Part shown: one piece after another, positions 16,241-24,259 of the stretch
Layout of the letters: each line of letters starts with the position of its first letter
How positions within the stretch are numbered: position 1 is the stretch's first letter
Source: a virus
Virus record (IMG/VR): IMGVR_UViG_3300046744_000223
Location: 108,941-172,940 of that record
DNA length: 64,000 bases
Strand: one strand, 5' to 3'
The notes under the pieces: model-generated
Database searches by the model: none
Seen by the model: only the letters and a program-made list of their open reading frames with translations
What the model was told of the DNA's origin: nothing
Position numbers and translations under genes: made by a program

Positions 16241-18076
16241 CTAATTTTTAAAATACATCATATCGTTGATTACTAATATATCAACATCAGACTCATCAAA
16301 TAATTTCATTGCATCTTCGGGCGTTTCCACAATAGGTTCACCTTTTACATTCAGTGAAGTATTTAGTACAACTGGCACACCAGTTATGTCCTTAAATTTA
16401 GAAATCAAATCGTAAAATATAGGGTTATGGTCTCTTGTTAAAGTCTGAACACGTGATGTATTGTCTATATGAACTGCTGATGGTATTTCTTGTGGCTTTC
16501 TACATGGTACAGTATGTAACATAAATGGTGACTCAAAATCCATATTGAACCACTCCTCCTTATCTTCGGTTAACACTACTGGCGCAAATGGTCTAAACCA
16601 TTCTCTGAATTTAACTCTTGAGTTTAGAATATCCTTCATCTCTTTATTACGAGGGTCACTTATAAAAGAACGATTACCCAATGCACGTGGACCTACTTCA
16701 GAGTGACCTTGATACCAACACACAATTTTACCATCAGCAATATTTTGAGCAACTACATCCAAATCTAATGGAACTGCATTTGTGTCAGTTTCAGGTTGGT
16801 GGTCATATGTAACACCTAAATAAGCAAGTTCATTTGTAGTGTAGTTAACACGTTTACCACCTAAATTAAAGTGATAGTAAAACAATGCCGAACCAGCTGG
16901 TATCCCATCATCACCACACGCTGGGAAAAAGTGTATATTCTTAAATTTTGTTTCTTTTAATATCTTATAATTTGCGTTACAATTTAAAAATGTACCACCG
17001 GCTAAACACAAATTACCATCGTTGAAATTTTTAGTATCTTCATATAATTCATTGATATACTTAATAAGAGCACGTTCTAATAAATATTGAATACTTGCAG
17101 CAATATCCATGACTTCTTGAGAATCTGATTCTTCTTTTGAATACACTGTTTGGTATATTCTATTTATAAACTGATAACCTGGTTCTTTATTTACGTACTC
17201 TTTACGTGCTGTACTTATGAATGGGTATCTACCACTGATTTCTGAAAATAACCAATCACTATATCGGTGATATTCAGTACTAATTTGATTAAATGGGAGA
17301 CACCACTTTTCCCACTGCTCCATGGTCTTACCATTTACATTACCGAATGAAGATAATCCCATTAATGTACCTGCTTTTAATGTTCCCGGCCCTAACCCAC
17401 AAAACTCAGTAGCTACATCATAGAAGTTCCCCAACATAAATTCAGGAGATTTAAAAGATTGTAGTATACTACCATTACCAACCATTGAGGTACTACAATT
17501 TTTTGGAGTATGCATCGAAGCGTCGGCCGTAAATACAGCTGCCCTTGGAAATGGTGATGTATAAAATGCAGCTGCAGCATGGGCAGTATGATGTCTTACA
17601 AAGCAACCATTAATTGGTCGGGTGTACCCCTCTATATCAATTATCAATGGAAATGATTCACTATGTTGTATCACTTCAGGCCCAAATGGAGGGTCGATGT
17701 TGTCTATAAATTCCGGCAGAGATATCCCAAGCCCATCAACATATTCTGGTTTGTATGGAAACTCATCCAAGTGGTTGAGTATTCTCGTGTCTTGTCGTTG
17801 TGCGCCAAATGTATTAAGTGGATAAACGGAATTGGTTGGGCTGTATAGTTTTATCCAATTACAATTATTATAGTTCCAAAATGCCATTGTGATACAATCT
17901 ATATCATCAATAGTCATTTCGTTTACTTGTAGAAAGTGGTTAAAGAACTCTCTACTTAATACTTCATCTTTCTTTACCCTACTGTATCTTTCAACGCTTA
18001 ATGATGATACTAATTTGCCATTACGTACTAACGATAATGATGCATCATGGCCGGTGTGCATTCCTATTATATTCAT
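16241..18076 (-). CDS. NodU/TobZ-family carbamoyltransferase
   Basis: A 611-residue O-carbamoyltransferase that would move a carbamoyl group from carbamoyl phosphate via carbamoyl-AMP to a hydroxyl. The N-terminal Kae1-like domain has MNIIGMHTGHDASLSLVRNG, HHTAHAAAAFYTSPF and LCLAGGTFLNCNANYK. The YrdC-like C-terminal part has WYQGHSEVGPRALGNRSF and NTSLNVKGEPIV. Length and motifs are complete. It could carbamoylate a glycan made by the island. A related family is known to carbamoylate 5-hydroxymethylcytosine in phage DNA, but no hydroxymethylase is seen here. It overlaps the SLOG-like gene by 4 nt. Confidence 0.9.
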   Translation of the reverse strand: MNIIGMHTGHDASLSLVRNGKLVSSLSVERYSRVKKDEVLSREFFNHFLQVNEMTIDDIDCITMAFWNYNNCNWIKLYSPTNSVYPLNTFGAQRQDTRILNHLDEFPYKPEYVDGLGISLPEFIDNIDPPFGPEVIQHSESFPLIIDIEGYTRPINGCFVRHHTAHAAAAFYTSPFPRAAVFTADASMHTPKNCSTSMVGNGSILQSFKSPEFMLGNFYDVATEFCGLGPGTLKAGTLMGLSSFGNVNGKTMEQWEKWCLPFNQISTEYHRYSDWLFSEISGRYPFISTARKEYVNKEPGYQFINRIYQTVYSKEESDSQEVMDIAASIQYLLERALIKYINELYEDTKNFNDGNLCLAGGTFLNCNANYKILKETKFKNIHFFPACGDDGIPAGSALFYYHFNLGGKRVNYTTNELAYLGVTYDHQPETDTNAVPLDLDVVAQNIADGKIVCWYQGHSEVGPRALGNRSFISDPRNKEMKDILNSRVKFREWFRPFAPVVLTEDKEEWFNMDFESPFMLHTVPCRKPQEIPSAVHIDNTSRVQTLTRDHNPIFYDLISKFKDITGVPVVLNTSLNVKGEPIVETPEDAMKLFDESDVDILVINDMMYFKN

Positions 18077-18468
18077 TGTATAAATTTAGCAGTTTTACCA
18101 TTACGACTTAATACTCGTTTAAAATGGTTGAATTCATTTTTTTTAATTTCCCCAAAGAAGTATAACTTATCTGAACCTCTGACTACACAATCATATTGAT
18201 GTAAAGGCTGAGTTGGGTGATATGGCTTACCATAATATTCAGATTCCATGCCACTATATAATGACATTATAGTATGTGCTGGATTATACTCTATATACTT
18301 AACACCTAATTCTAATGAGAACTTACGTACCCATTTTTCTATACCATCAGTGTTTCCACGTGTTACTAGTATTAATTCTTCTCCAAATTTTTGTTTTAGA
18401 TTCCAAACGAGTTCTTTTACTTCACCCCTATTCTCATACGTTGGACTCCCCAGCAGTGCTATTCTCAT
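18073..18468 (-). CDS. SLOG/DUF2493-like nucleotide-binding protein
   Basis: A 131-residue protein starting MRIALLGSPTYENRGEVKEL, with ILVTRGNTDGIEKWVRKFSL and a following LGVKYIEYNP. This is the single Rossmann-like fold of the DUF2493/SLOG group, in which the G-x-D/G loop binds a nucleotide or nucleotide-like ligand. An in-frame upstream codon at 18597 exists, but that extension would lie inside the neighbouring lytic transglycosylase and is basic and unlike the family, so I use the ATG at 18466-18468. Confidence 0.6.
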   Translation of the reverse strand: MRIALLGSPTYENRGEVKELVWNLKQKFGEELILVTRGNTDGIEKWVRKFSLELGVKYIEYNPAHTIMSLYSGMESEYYGKPYHPTQPLHQYDCVVRGSDKLYFFGEIKKNEFNHFKRVLSRNGKTAKFIQ

Positions 18469-18964
18469 ATTTTTTGAGTCTTTTTTGAACCTTCCTCCAA
18501 TACTTCTTGGTTTGTTTTTTTTGTAATCCCTTCGGACCACCATTCCAACACCTAGCGATTTTTTCATATGAACTTGTTTCGTGATAATAATTTGCAACTA
18601 TGTTAAACATTTGAATAGATTTATCTCTACTCCATCGGTCTTCTAATGTAAATATGTAATCTGAACCTTTTAAATCCAAAATTCGGTTAACTTCTTTTAA
18701 CATTATTGGTCTAATTTGAAGAACACCAACAGCATCTTCTTTTTTACAATATGCAGACGTGTCACCACGACTTTCTACCCAAATGATTGCTTCTACTAAA
18801 TCGTTTAGGTTTCTTAACGAAACGGGTGCTAATTGTACATTTGGGGGTGTTACTTCGATTTGGTTAATTTCTTTTAAAGGAATATTAATTAAAGATTCCT
18901 TTTTTTTAATCATGTAGGTAGATGAAATTAATAAAATAGCAGGTACTAATAGTAACTTTCTCAT
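18434..18964 (-). CDS. lytic transglycosylase-like peptidoglycan hydrolase
   Basis: A 176-residue protein with an N-terminal signal or anchor segment (LLLVPAILLISSTY). The SLT-like domain carries the presumed catalytic Glu in IIWVESRGD, followed by AVGVLQIRPIMLKEVNRI and RCWNGGPKGLQKKQTKKYW, the typical Glu / Q-I / W-N-G-G progression of GH23 enzymes. It would cut peptidoglycan in the periplasm during lysis or DNA entry. The C-terminus is strongly basic. It follows the nuclease gene by 3 nt. Confidence 0.75.
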   Translation of the reverse strand: MRKLLLVPAILLISSTYMIKKKESLINIPLKEINQIEVTPPNVQLAPVSLRNLNDLVEAIIWVESRGDTSAYCKKEDAVGVLQIRPIMLKEVNRILDLKGSDYIFTLEDRWSRDKSIQMFNIVANYYHETSSYEKIARCWNGGPKGLQKKQTKKYWRKVQKRLKKYENSTAGESNV

Positions 18965-18967
18965 ATA

Positions 18968-19903
18968 TTAGGATTTGATTCTTTCCTTACGATTACACAA
19001 CTCACTTTTCTTGAAAGGACAATACTTACAATTCTTGGAGTTCTTACCTGCGATAGCAGGAAACTCACCTTCAGTATTATATGACCCATCTTCATTGAAT
19101 GATTTAGATATAAAATCATCGAATGATGTTGATACGTTTCTCATTGTAATACTACCATGAGCAGGTACAAACTCTTGAACTCTCTTCTGAGCAAACATTG
19201 CTTCTTCCCACAACTTACGTTTTACAATAAAGTATCTGACTTGAATCTTGTCGATAGGCCATCCGTATTGTTCTGAGAAGAACTTCTTATATAAAACTAA
19301 TTGAGCAGTCTTGGTTTTATCTTTCTTCTGATACTCATTCCATCCTCTTGTAGATGTCTTGATATCCCAAATCTCTATGATACCATCTTGGTCTTCAAAC
19401 ACTAAATCGATGAATCCCTTCATCATAATGTTTTTGTTTGAGGTCTCGTGGAAGATTGGTAACTCTACACCCCTCAAGCTTAACTTCTTAGTTGAGAAGT
19501 AATCAGTACGATTCTTTTTGATGTAGTCAATGATTTGAATACCATCATCATAGAACTCGTTCATCTCAGCTTTGGTTGTGAATGAACCATATCGTTCTGA
19601 CATTGATTTGTACTCATTAGCCATTGAAGTTAATAACAACTGACCCAAGTCGAGTTTATCTGCTTCAGTAGGCCCATCCTTATACAAGACTTGTAACCAC
19701 TCTTGGAGAGTCTCGTGCATGGCAGTCCCAAAGACAAGGTGAATGGATGGGTCAAAGTCTTTGTGACCATCCATATAGGTTAACTTCCATTGTTTAGGGC
19801 AGTTTGCCCACATTGTATATTGGGAGTATGATACTTTGGAAACCCCACCTACGTCTTCTCGTATGGAGAGGTTAAACACATTTGATACTTCTGACTTTTT
19901 CAT
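18968..19903 (-). CDS. PD-(D/E)XK (RecB/Cas4-like) exonuclease
   Basis: A 311-residue RecB-family nuclease. The N-terminal SYSQYTMWANCPKQWKLTYM and FGTAMHETLQEWL are followed by the catalytic core FIDLVFEDQDG and IIEIWDIKTS (D-x(n)-D-x-K), and a C-terminal cysteine cluster (NCKYCPFKKSELC). With the early Cys this can form a Cas4/AddB-type iron-sulphur cluster. It is the first gene after promoter P1, whose -7 element ends only 5 nt before the ATG. A role in recombination or host DNA degradation is likely. Confidence 0.85.
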   Translation of the reverse strand: MKKSEVSNVFNLSIREDVGGVSKVSYSQYTMWANCPKQWKLTYMDGHKDFDPSIHLVFGTAMHETLQEWLQVLYKDGPTEADKLDLGQLLLTSMANEYKSMSERYGSFTTKAEMNEFYDDGIQIIDYIKKNRTDYFSTKKLSLRGVELPIFHETSNKNIMMKGFIDLVFEDQDGIIEIWDIKTSTRGWNEYQKKDKTKTAQLVLYKKFFSEQYGWPIDKIQVRYFIVKRKLWEEAMFAQKRVQEFVPAHGSITMRNVSTSFDDFISKSFNEDGSYNTEGEFPAIAGKNSKNCKYCPFKKSELCNRKERIKS

Positions 19904-19908
19904 ATACT

Positions 19909-19940
19909 CTAATATACGAAATTATAGTGAAACCACCAAA
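19909..19940 (-). promoter_or_regulatory. promoter P1, TTTG-N20-TATATTAG
   Basis: On the coding strand TTTG (19937-19940) is separated by exactly 20 nt from TATATTAG (19909-19916). This fits the Bacteroidota -33 TTTG / -7 TAnnTTTG promoter with one mismatch. An upstream box TTAACAATTATTTAACAT is shared with P3, P8 and P9. The start codon of the nuclease gene follows after 5 nt, which predicts a leaderless transcript. Confidence 0.75.
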
Positions 19941-19959
19941 TTTCTATGTTAAATAATTG

Positions 19960-20127
19960 TTAAGATTGTGACTCTACACCTGCTTGATAAGCAAGTCTGA
20001 GACCATATCCGATGAGGATTCCACCAAGAAACGACAATAGGACTGAGTTGTAGGTATTAGAAAACCATATACCAAACACACTCATCCATATTGCGTGACC
20101 ATACTTGGTCAGTTTTACTTTGCCCAT
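19960..20127 (-). CDS. small membrane protein
   Basis: A 55-codon gene starting at ATG 20125-20127, overlapping the preceding stop codon by 13 nt. The product has a basic N-terminus (MGKVKLTKYGHAIWM) and a hydrophobic stretch VLLSFLGGILIGYGLRLAYQ that is probably one transmembrane helix. I do not recognise the family. Its conservation cannot be judged, but tight overlap with the upstream gene and promoter P1 immediately downstream support a real gene. Confidence 0.6.
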   Translation of the reverse strand: MGKVKLTKYGHAIWMSVFGIWFSNTYNSVLLSFLGGILIGYGLRLAYQAGVESQS

Positions 20128-20525
20128 TTTCCGTTTTGGACTAATTGAGCAATGATACCATATACTGATAAATCTGCATAGGTATCTTGTAGTGATTCAC
20201 CAACCTCATCGGGTTGACCTAATACTACGAGTTGTTTTAGTCTCTGAACCTTATCGTTCATTCTGAACCACAATCCAGTTAGTGATAGTTTCACATCATC
20301 TTTTGTCTCTAAAGTAGTTCCAACTGAGATGTTACCTGGTCCGTAGTTTCGTTGCTTCTTACAAAAGGTTTCGTATTGTTCCCACATGATTCTTTTGTAC
20401 TCTTCCATCATTTCAGGATAAGTATCCTCACAAAATTCTATTGCGGTCATCTCACCATATATGGGTCTTTCTTCTTCGTTAACCCACTCAACTTTAGTCT
20501 TTGCTTCTTTTATTATTTCAGCCAT
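20115..20525 (-). CDS. DUF1599 (nucleotide modification associated domain 1)-like protein
   Basis: A 136-residue helical protein. The segment YETFCKKQRNYGPGNISVGT followed by GLWFRMNDKVQRLKQL and LQDTYADLSVYGIIAQL matches the DUF1599/Nmad1 pattern (K-x-x-D/N-Y-G, R-M-x-D-K-x-x-R, D-x-A-x-Y). The family is associated with phages carrying modified nucleotides, though its chemistry is not established to my knowledge. It overlaps the clamp-loader small subunit gene by 13 nt. Confidence 0.75.
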   Translation of the reverse strand: MAEIIKEAKTKVEWVNEEERPIYGEMTAIEFCEDTYPEMMEEYKRIMWEQYETFCKKQRNYGPGNISVGTTLETKDDVKLSLTGLWFRMNDKVQRLKQLVVLGQPDEVGESLQDTYADLSVYGIIAQLVQNGKWAK

Positions 20526-20953
20526 TTTTTTATGTCTTTTTTATCTACACCAAACTTTTGAATAATCTCAATTACTTCATCTTTTGATAAAATTTCAAGA
20601 TAATCCTTAACTTCACGTTCTGATACTTCGAAGTATCGTGTCAAGTAACTCAATACCTTATCATTATACTTGTCACCACCCTTTGCTTTTATATACTTGT
20701 CGAATGACTTTTTCTTAGGTAAGACATCCAAGTATAACTTGTATACATCTTTCGGTGAGAGTTGGCCAACGGTATATTGTTGTAACTCATTGACCAACTC
20801 AAGAAGACCCATATTCATAGATAGAAATCTATTTACCATATATGGTTCGAAACTCTTTTTGTCCATAACTGAAAGGGACTCCCAAGATGTTTTCTTCTCC
20901 TTTATTCCCGAAAGGTGTTGAAATAAGGTCTTAGCTTTCTTTGCTTCCGCCAT
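20513..20953 (-). CDS. 62: clamp loader small subunit (gp62-like)
   Basis: A 146-residue protein if it starts at MAEAKKAKTLFQHL (ATG 20951-20953); a longer in-frame version from 21004 would extend deep into the upstream zinc-ribbon gene. Segments YMVNRFLSMNMGLLELVNEL and YKLYLDVLPKKK match the P-F-x-x-N-R-x-L-S pattern of T4 gp62, as does the C-terminal helical region ending KKDIKKWLK. It works with the gp44 ATPase to load the gp45 clamp. The order clamp, loader large, loader small is T4-like apart from inserted accessory genes. Confidence 0.78.
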   Translation of the reverse strand: MAEAKKAKTLFQHLSGIKEKKTSWESLSVMDKKSFEPYMVNRFLSMNMGLLELVNELQQYTVGQLSPKDVYKLYLDVLPKKKSFDKYIKAKGGDKYNDKVLSYLTRYFEVSEREVKDYLEILSKDEVIEIIQKFGVDKKDIKKWLK

Positions 20954-21221
20954 CTTCAAAAAACTCTTTTGGAGTGAACTTTGGATGTACTGTCCCACAT
21001 TCATTACAAATGACTACGGGAATGGGTAACATGGATGCTTGACCTGATGGTGACTGAACTGCTGGCACTTCCTTGTACATGGAAACTTCCGTAAAAAATA
21101 TACCATCACAATTAGGACAAGTTACTGTTGGTAACTTGAATGGGTCTAATTGTATTTGCGGTGCTGTTTGTGCATTAGGTGGACCACCCATACTTACTAC
21201 TTTACCTTTTTTCTTAGCCAT
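20931..21221 (-). CDS. zinc-ribbon protein
   Basis: A 96-residue protein with two cysteine pairs, CPNC (near residue 36) and CNEC (near residue 75), separated by a beta-rich insert, the layout of a zinc ribbon. The N-terminus is Lys-rich and the C-terminus acidic (FFEDGGSKES). It sits between the histone-like gene and the gp62 gene in the replication cluster. It may bind DNA or the replisome; no specific function is recognised. Confidence 0.65.
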   Translation of the reverse strand: MAKKKGKVVSMGGPPNAQTAPQIQLDPFKLPTVTCPNCDGIFFTEVSMYKEVPAVQSPSGQASMLPIPVVICNECGTVHPKFTPKEFFEDGGSKES

Positions 21222-21224
21222 AAC

Positions 21225-21395
21225 TTACTTGTTTTCTTCTACCGAAGCCTTACGATACTCAGTAACTAATTTCTTCAACTCACCAATTGCTTTTCTAGCT
21301 TGGGTAGCAGATTTCTTGGTTGTTCCGTTGTGAGACTCCGTGAAGTCTGCAAACAACTCAGTCATTTGCTCGAATAATTCGTTTGAATTTGCCAT
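21225..21395 (-). CDS. histone H1-like (Hc1-type) small basic protein
   Basis: A 56-residue protein, start ATG 21393-21395. The segment TTKKSATQARKAIGELKKLV ending in TEYRKASVEENK matches the (K)-A-A-x-x-A-R-K-x-L-x-E-L-x-K-L-x-x-x-R-K pattern of Hc1/histone H1-like proteins found in Bacteroidota, chlamydiae and marine myoviruses. It would bind DNA as a short helical protein. It lies 3 nt from both neighbours, between the gp44 and zinc-ribbon genes. Confidence 0.65.
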   Translation of the reverse strand: MANSNELFEQMTELFADFTESHNGTTKKSATQARKAIGELKKLVTEYRKASVEENK

Positions 21396-21398
21396 AAT

Positions 21399-22319
21399 TT
21401 ACTTTCCTATTGTTATTAATATATTTAACATCATCGCCATTACGTTGATTTCCTTATCAACTACCATTGCGTCTTTGTACTGACCATCTGCGATGTTTAA
21501 GATAGTCTGACCCACTTTACCACTTGCGTAGTTATCTACCTCGTCATAAAGAGAACGATACAATGGTGTAAAATCCTTTAATTTTGAATCATTGATGATT
21601 TGTCTGATTTCCGTGAATTGTTCTTTGATGTCACCACTCTTTTGTAAAACCTTAATTACATTATCGGTGTAATTAGCTTGTACAGTAGATGTGGTATCAA
21701 TCTTTAACTCACCCTTGACAACTTGACGTTGTGCTGCGTTCAGTACTCTACGAATATCAGGATATCCACTATTCACCAACACAGCAAGGTCTTCGTTGTT
21801 AAACGTAACACTTTCTTCATTTAAGATTTGGTGTAAACGTTTAGCTACTTCCTTCTTTGATGGAGGTGCGATAGCAAATGTCTGACATCTTGATTGGATA
21901 GGGTCAATGACCTTCTCCACGTAATTACACGTTAATATGAATCGTGTTGATTTACTGAAAGTCTCCATTAAGTTACGGAGTGCTGCTTGTGCGTTTGGTG
22001 TCAAATAATCAGACTCATCTAAGATTACAACTTTCCACTTACGGAATCCCATAGATGATGCGAACCCACGAATCTTATCACGAACTGCATCAACCGAGTT
22101 TTCATCCGAAGCGTTGATGTACATAACATCACAATCAATTTGGTTTGTAATGATTTTAGCGAGAGTGGTTTTACCAGTACCTGCTACTCCATAAAGTAAT
22201 AGATGTGGTACATCATCATTCTCGATGTAAATCTTTACCTTCTCAAGGATATGGTCGTTACCTACATAACCTTCTAATGTGTCTGGTCGATACTTCTCAA
22301 CCCATAGTGAATTACTCAT
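21399..22319 (-). CDS. 44: clamp loader large subunit, AAA+ ATPase (gp44)
   Basis: A 306-residue AAA+ ATPase. MSNSLWVEKYRPDTLEGYVG is the RFC-box start, the Walker A is LYGVAGTGKTTLAK, the Walker B is VVILDESDYLT and the arginine-finger region is IQSRCQTF. I chose ATG 22317-22319, because it overlaps the upstream TGA as ATGA and starts at the conserved family N-terminus; an in-frame codon at 22361 is unlikely. With gp62 it opens and loads the sliding clamp. Confidence 0.95.
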   Translation of the reverse strand: MSNSLWVEKYRPDTLEGYVGNDHILEKVKIYIENDDVPHLLLYGVAGTGKTTLAKIITNQIDCDVMYINASDENSVDAVRDKIRGFASSMGFRKWKVVILDESDYLTPNAQAALRNLMETFSKSTRFILTCNYVEKVIDPIQSRCQTFAIAPPSKKEVAKRLHQILNEESVTFNNEDLAVLVNSGYPDIRRVLNAAQRQVVKGELKIDTTSTVQANYTDNVIKVLQKSGDIKEQFTEIRQIINDSKLKDFTPLYRSLYDEVDNYASGKVGQTILNIADGQYKDAMVVDKEINVMAMMLNILITIGK

Positions 22320-23506
22320 CGTCCTACTTCTTTTAAGTATTGTTTTTTTGCTTCTTCCCAAGACATACCAATGATGTCAAGATAAAATAATGGTTCTGGT
22401 TTAATACGACCCTCATCAAATAGTTTAGAGTATCGTTTAATAGCCTTCTTCTTCCACCACCTCATAGTGTAATCATCACCTTCCTCAAACTTCTTCTTTA
22501 GTTTCAATTCACTTTCGTCAATCTCATTACGAAGAAACTCATTTCCATTATCATACATCATAGCGAAGTATACACCTCGTTTGAATCCATGCATATAATG
22601 ACTTTGTTTAATACCCAATTCTTTGAATATCATTGATAGAATGCGTTGCTTTACACCTGATACAGGTCCAGCAATCCCATCTTTCTGAGTTGTGTGTCTA
22701 GCATACTCATCTGGCTGGTTTTCTTTTAACCATTGATGCCATACATCATAAACTGAATCATCTGGCTTGGTAGCAACTTTACCAGCTGACTCACCCAATG
22801 TTTTGAAATGTGGAATACCATTATATTGGGAGTGGATACCATATAGTGAAGTAGTACCTACTGCAATAAGTTCTTGTCCGTACTTTTCTTTCCAATGTTC
22901 ACGAACGACTGGAGATGTAGTCATACAGGCTACTAACTTACCACCTAAGAAGTTATATCCTAATGGTTGAGTACACACAATAGTACTTGCTATTGTAGTG
23001 TGATTCAATCTACCATCTTGGAATTTATTCTCCTTAGTCCATCCTATATAGTTATCCCTAACTCCCAATGAAGTGACATCAGAACCCAAAGAAACCAACC
23101 CCAACATCTTACCACTTACTCGGTCTTTAATGTACATCTTTACATTACGACCTGGATTAGCAGTGAATGACATTGTATGGATTAACTTACGGATTTCAGT
23201 CCAACGAGTGGATTCTTTGGAGTCAGTTACAATCTCAACGTATGGGTCAAGGTCCTCAATCTCTTTGATTGTTTGGTCCTTGTTCGTAATGTCAGTAGGT
23301 GACCATAGTTGGTCAATATACTGAGCCATTGCGGCTTTCCGTTTCATTGAAGTTGGTAAGTCTGAATTCCACTCATCCCACTTTTTGTAAAGCGTCTGCT
23401 CTTCTACTGACATTGATGAAAGGTAGTCCATATTCTCAATGAACTTTTCTTTCTCAACATTATAGTCAAACACCGGCTTCGTTGGTTCTGTGTCCCAAAA
23501 CTGCAT
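22316..23506 (-). CDS. DruA-like (DUF4338) protein
   Basis: A 396-residue protein with a central domain containing GLVSLGSDVTSLGVRDNYIG, TIVCTQPLGYNFLGGKLVAC, HWKEKYGQELIAVGTTSLYG and a helical C-terminal half. This resembles the DUF4338 domain of DruA from the Druantia defence system and its phage-borne relatives (G-L-I..., R-D-x-x-I-G-W, T-T-S-L-Y-G). The gene lies between clamp and clamp-loader genes, 1 nt from the former and overlapping the latter, so it is expressed with the replisome. The function in phages is not known to me. Confidence 0.62.
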   Translation of the reverse strand: MQFWDTEPTKPVFDYNVEKEKFIENMDYLSSMSVEEQTLYKKWDEWNSDLPTSMKRKAAMAQYIDQLWSPTDITNKDQTIKEIEDLDPYVEIVTDSKESTRWTEIRKLIHTMSFTANPGRNVKMYIKDRVSGKMLGLVSLGSDVTSLGVRDNYIGWTKENKFQDGRLNHTTIASTIVCTQPLGYNFLGGKLVACMTTSPVVREHWKEKYGQELIAVGTTSLYGIHSQYNGIPHFKTLGESAGKVATKPDDSVYDVWHQWLKENQPDEYARHTTQKDGIAGPVSGVKQRILSMIFKELGIKQSHYMHGFKRGVYFAMMYDNGNEFLRNEIDESELKLKKKFEEGDDYTMRWWKKKAIKRYSKLFDEGRIKPEPLFYLDIIGMSWEEAKKQYLKEVGR

Positions 23507-23507
23507 A

Positions 23508-24203
23508 TTACTTAATCTCTACTAAATAGTAATTAGACTTGAATCCATCATGCTCAAATGCAACGTGAGCAAGACCTTGTGGTGAAATCTTCAAAGAAGA
23601 TGACTTAGCACCACGATTAGCACTTAGAATCTCTTTCAAGTACTTAGCTGAGAATGAAATTGGTTCAACATCACTTTCACACGTACACTCGACATTCATA
23701 GAGATTCGGTTAGAGTTGATTTTAGAGTAACCTAAAATTACCTCACCTTTGTTTTCTTTACACGTAAATGTAAACGTGTCTGAATCAGACATAGCACCCT
23801 TAGCTTTTGTAAAGGTAGCGATGAAATCACCATCCATAGTTACATTAGATGTAAATGGTGGAAGTTGTTTTAGTTCAGGTACTACTGGAATAACTGAGAG
23901 GTCAGCCAACATATAGTTTACTGAAGTTTTACCATCAGAGAATACCAATGCAGCCGTACCTTCGGATACATCAACTTGACTACCCAATACACCAAGTAGA
24001 CCTTTTAATTGAGATGTGGTATAAACCCCATACTCTCCATTTGGAAAACCAGTCTCTTCACTCTCAACAGTACCCAATAGAGTTTTGTCATCAGAGATGA
24101 ATGAAACTTGCATTCCGGCGTCAGTAGAATTAACTTTTACTGACTCCACTTCACCACCCAAGTTGTAACGAGAGATGAAACCTTCAATAGAATTCTTTTT
24201 CAT
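23508..24203 (-). CDS. 45: DNA sliding clamp (gp45)
   Basis: A 231-residue protein of the expected length and two-domain beta-rich fold for T4 gp45. It is placed directly before the loader subunits and after its own promoter P2. Recognisable features are the N-terminal helix, the central linker VVPELKQLPPFTSNVTMDGD and the conserved C-terminal SFSAKYLKEILSAN followed by LAHVAFEHDGFKSNYYLVEI. It forms the trimeric ring that tethers gp43 and, in T4, activates late transcription. Confidence 0.88.
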   Translation of the reverse strand: MKKNSIEGFISRYNLGGEVESVKVNSTDAGMQVSFISDDKTLLGTVESEETGFPNGEYGVYTTSQLKGLLGVLGSQVDVSEGTAALVFSDGKTSVNYMLADLSVIPVVPELKQLPPFTSNVTMDGDFIATFTKAKGAMSDSDTFTFTCKENKGEVILGYSKINSNRISMNVECTCESDVEPISFSAKYLKEILSANRGAKSSSLKISPQGLAHVAFEHDGFKSNYYLVEIK

Positions 24204-24227
24204 TGTTATTATTTGTTATTTATTATA

Positions 24228-24259
24228 CTAATATACGAAATTAAATTGGACTATCCAAA
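24228..24259 (-). promoter_or_regulatory. promoter P2, TTTG-N20-TATATTAG
   Basis: TTTG at 24256-24259 and TATATTAG at 24228-24235 on the coding strand, with a 20-nt spacer. The clamp gene starts 24 nt downstream. The promoter overlaps the stop region of the DNA polymerase gene, so the clamp and loader genes can be expressed apart from gp43. Confidence 0.75.

Noticed and set aside
18469-18597. 43-residue N-terminal extension of the SLOG-like protein
   Set aside because: The extension is antisense-free but lies inside the lytic transglycosylase gene in another frame, is strongly basic and precedes a better family-type start at 18468.
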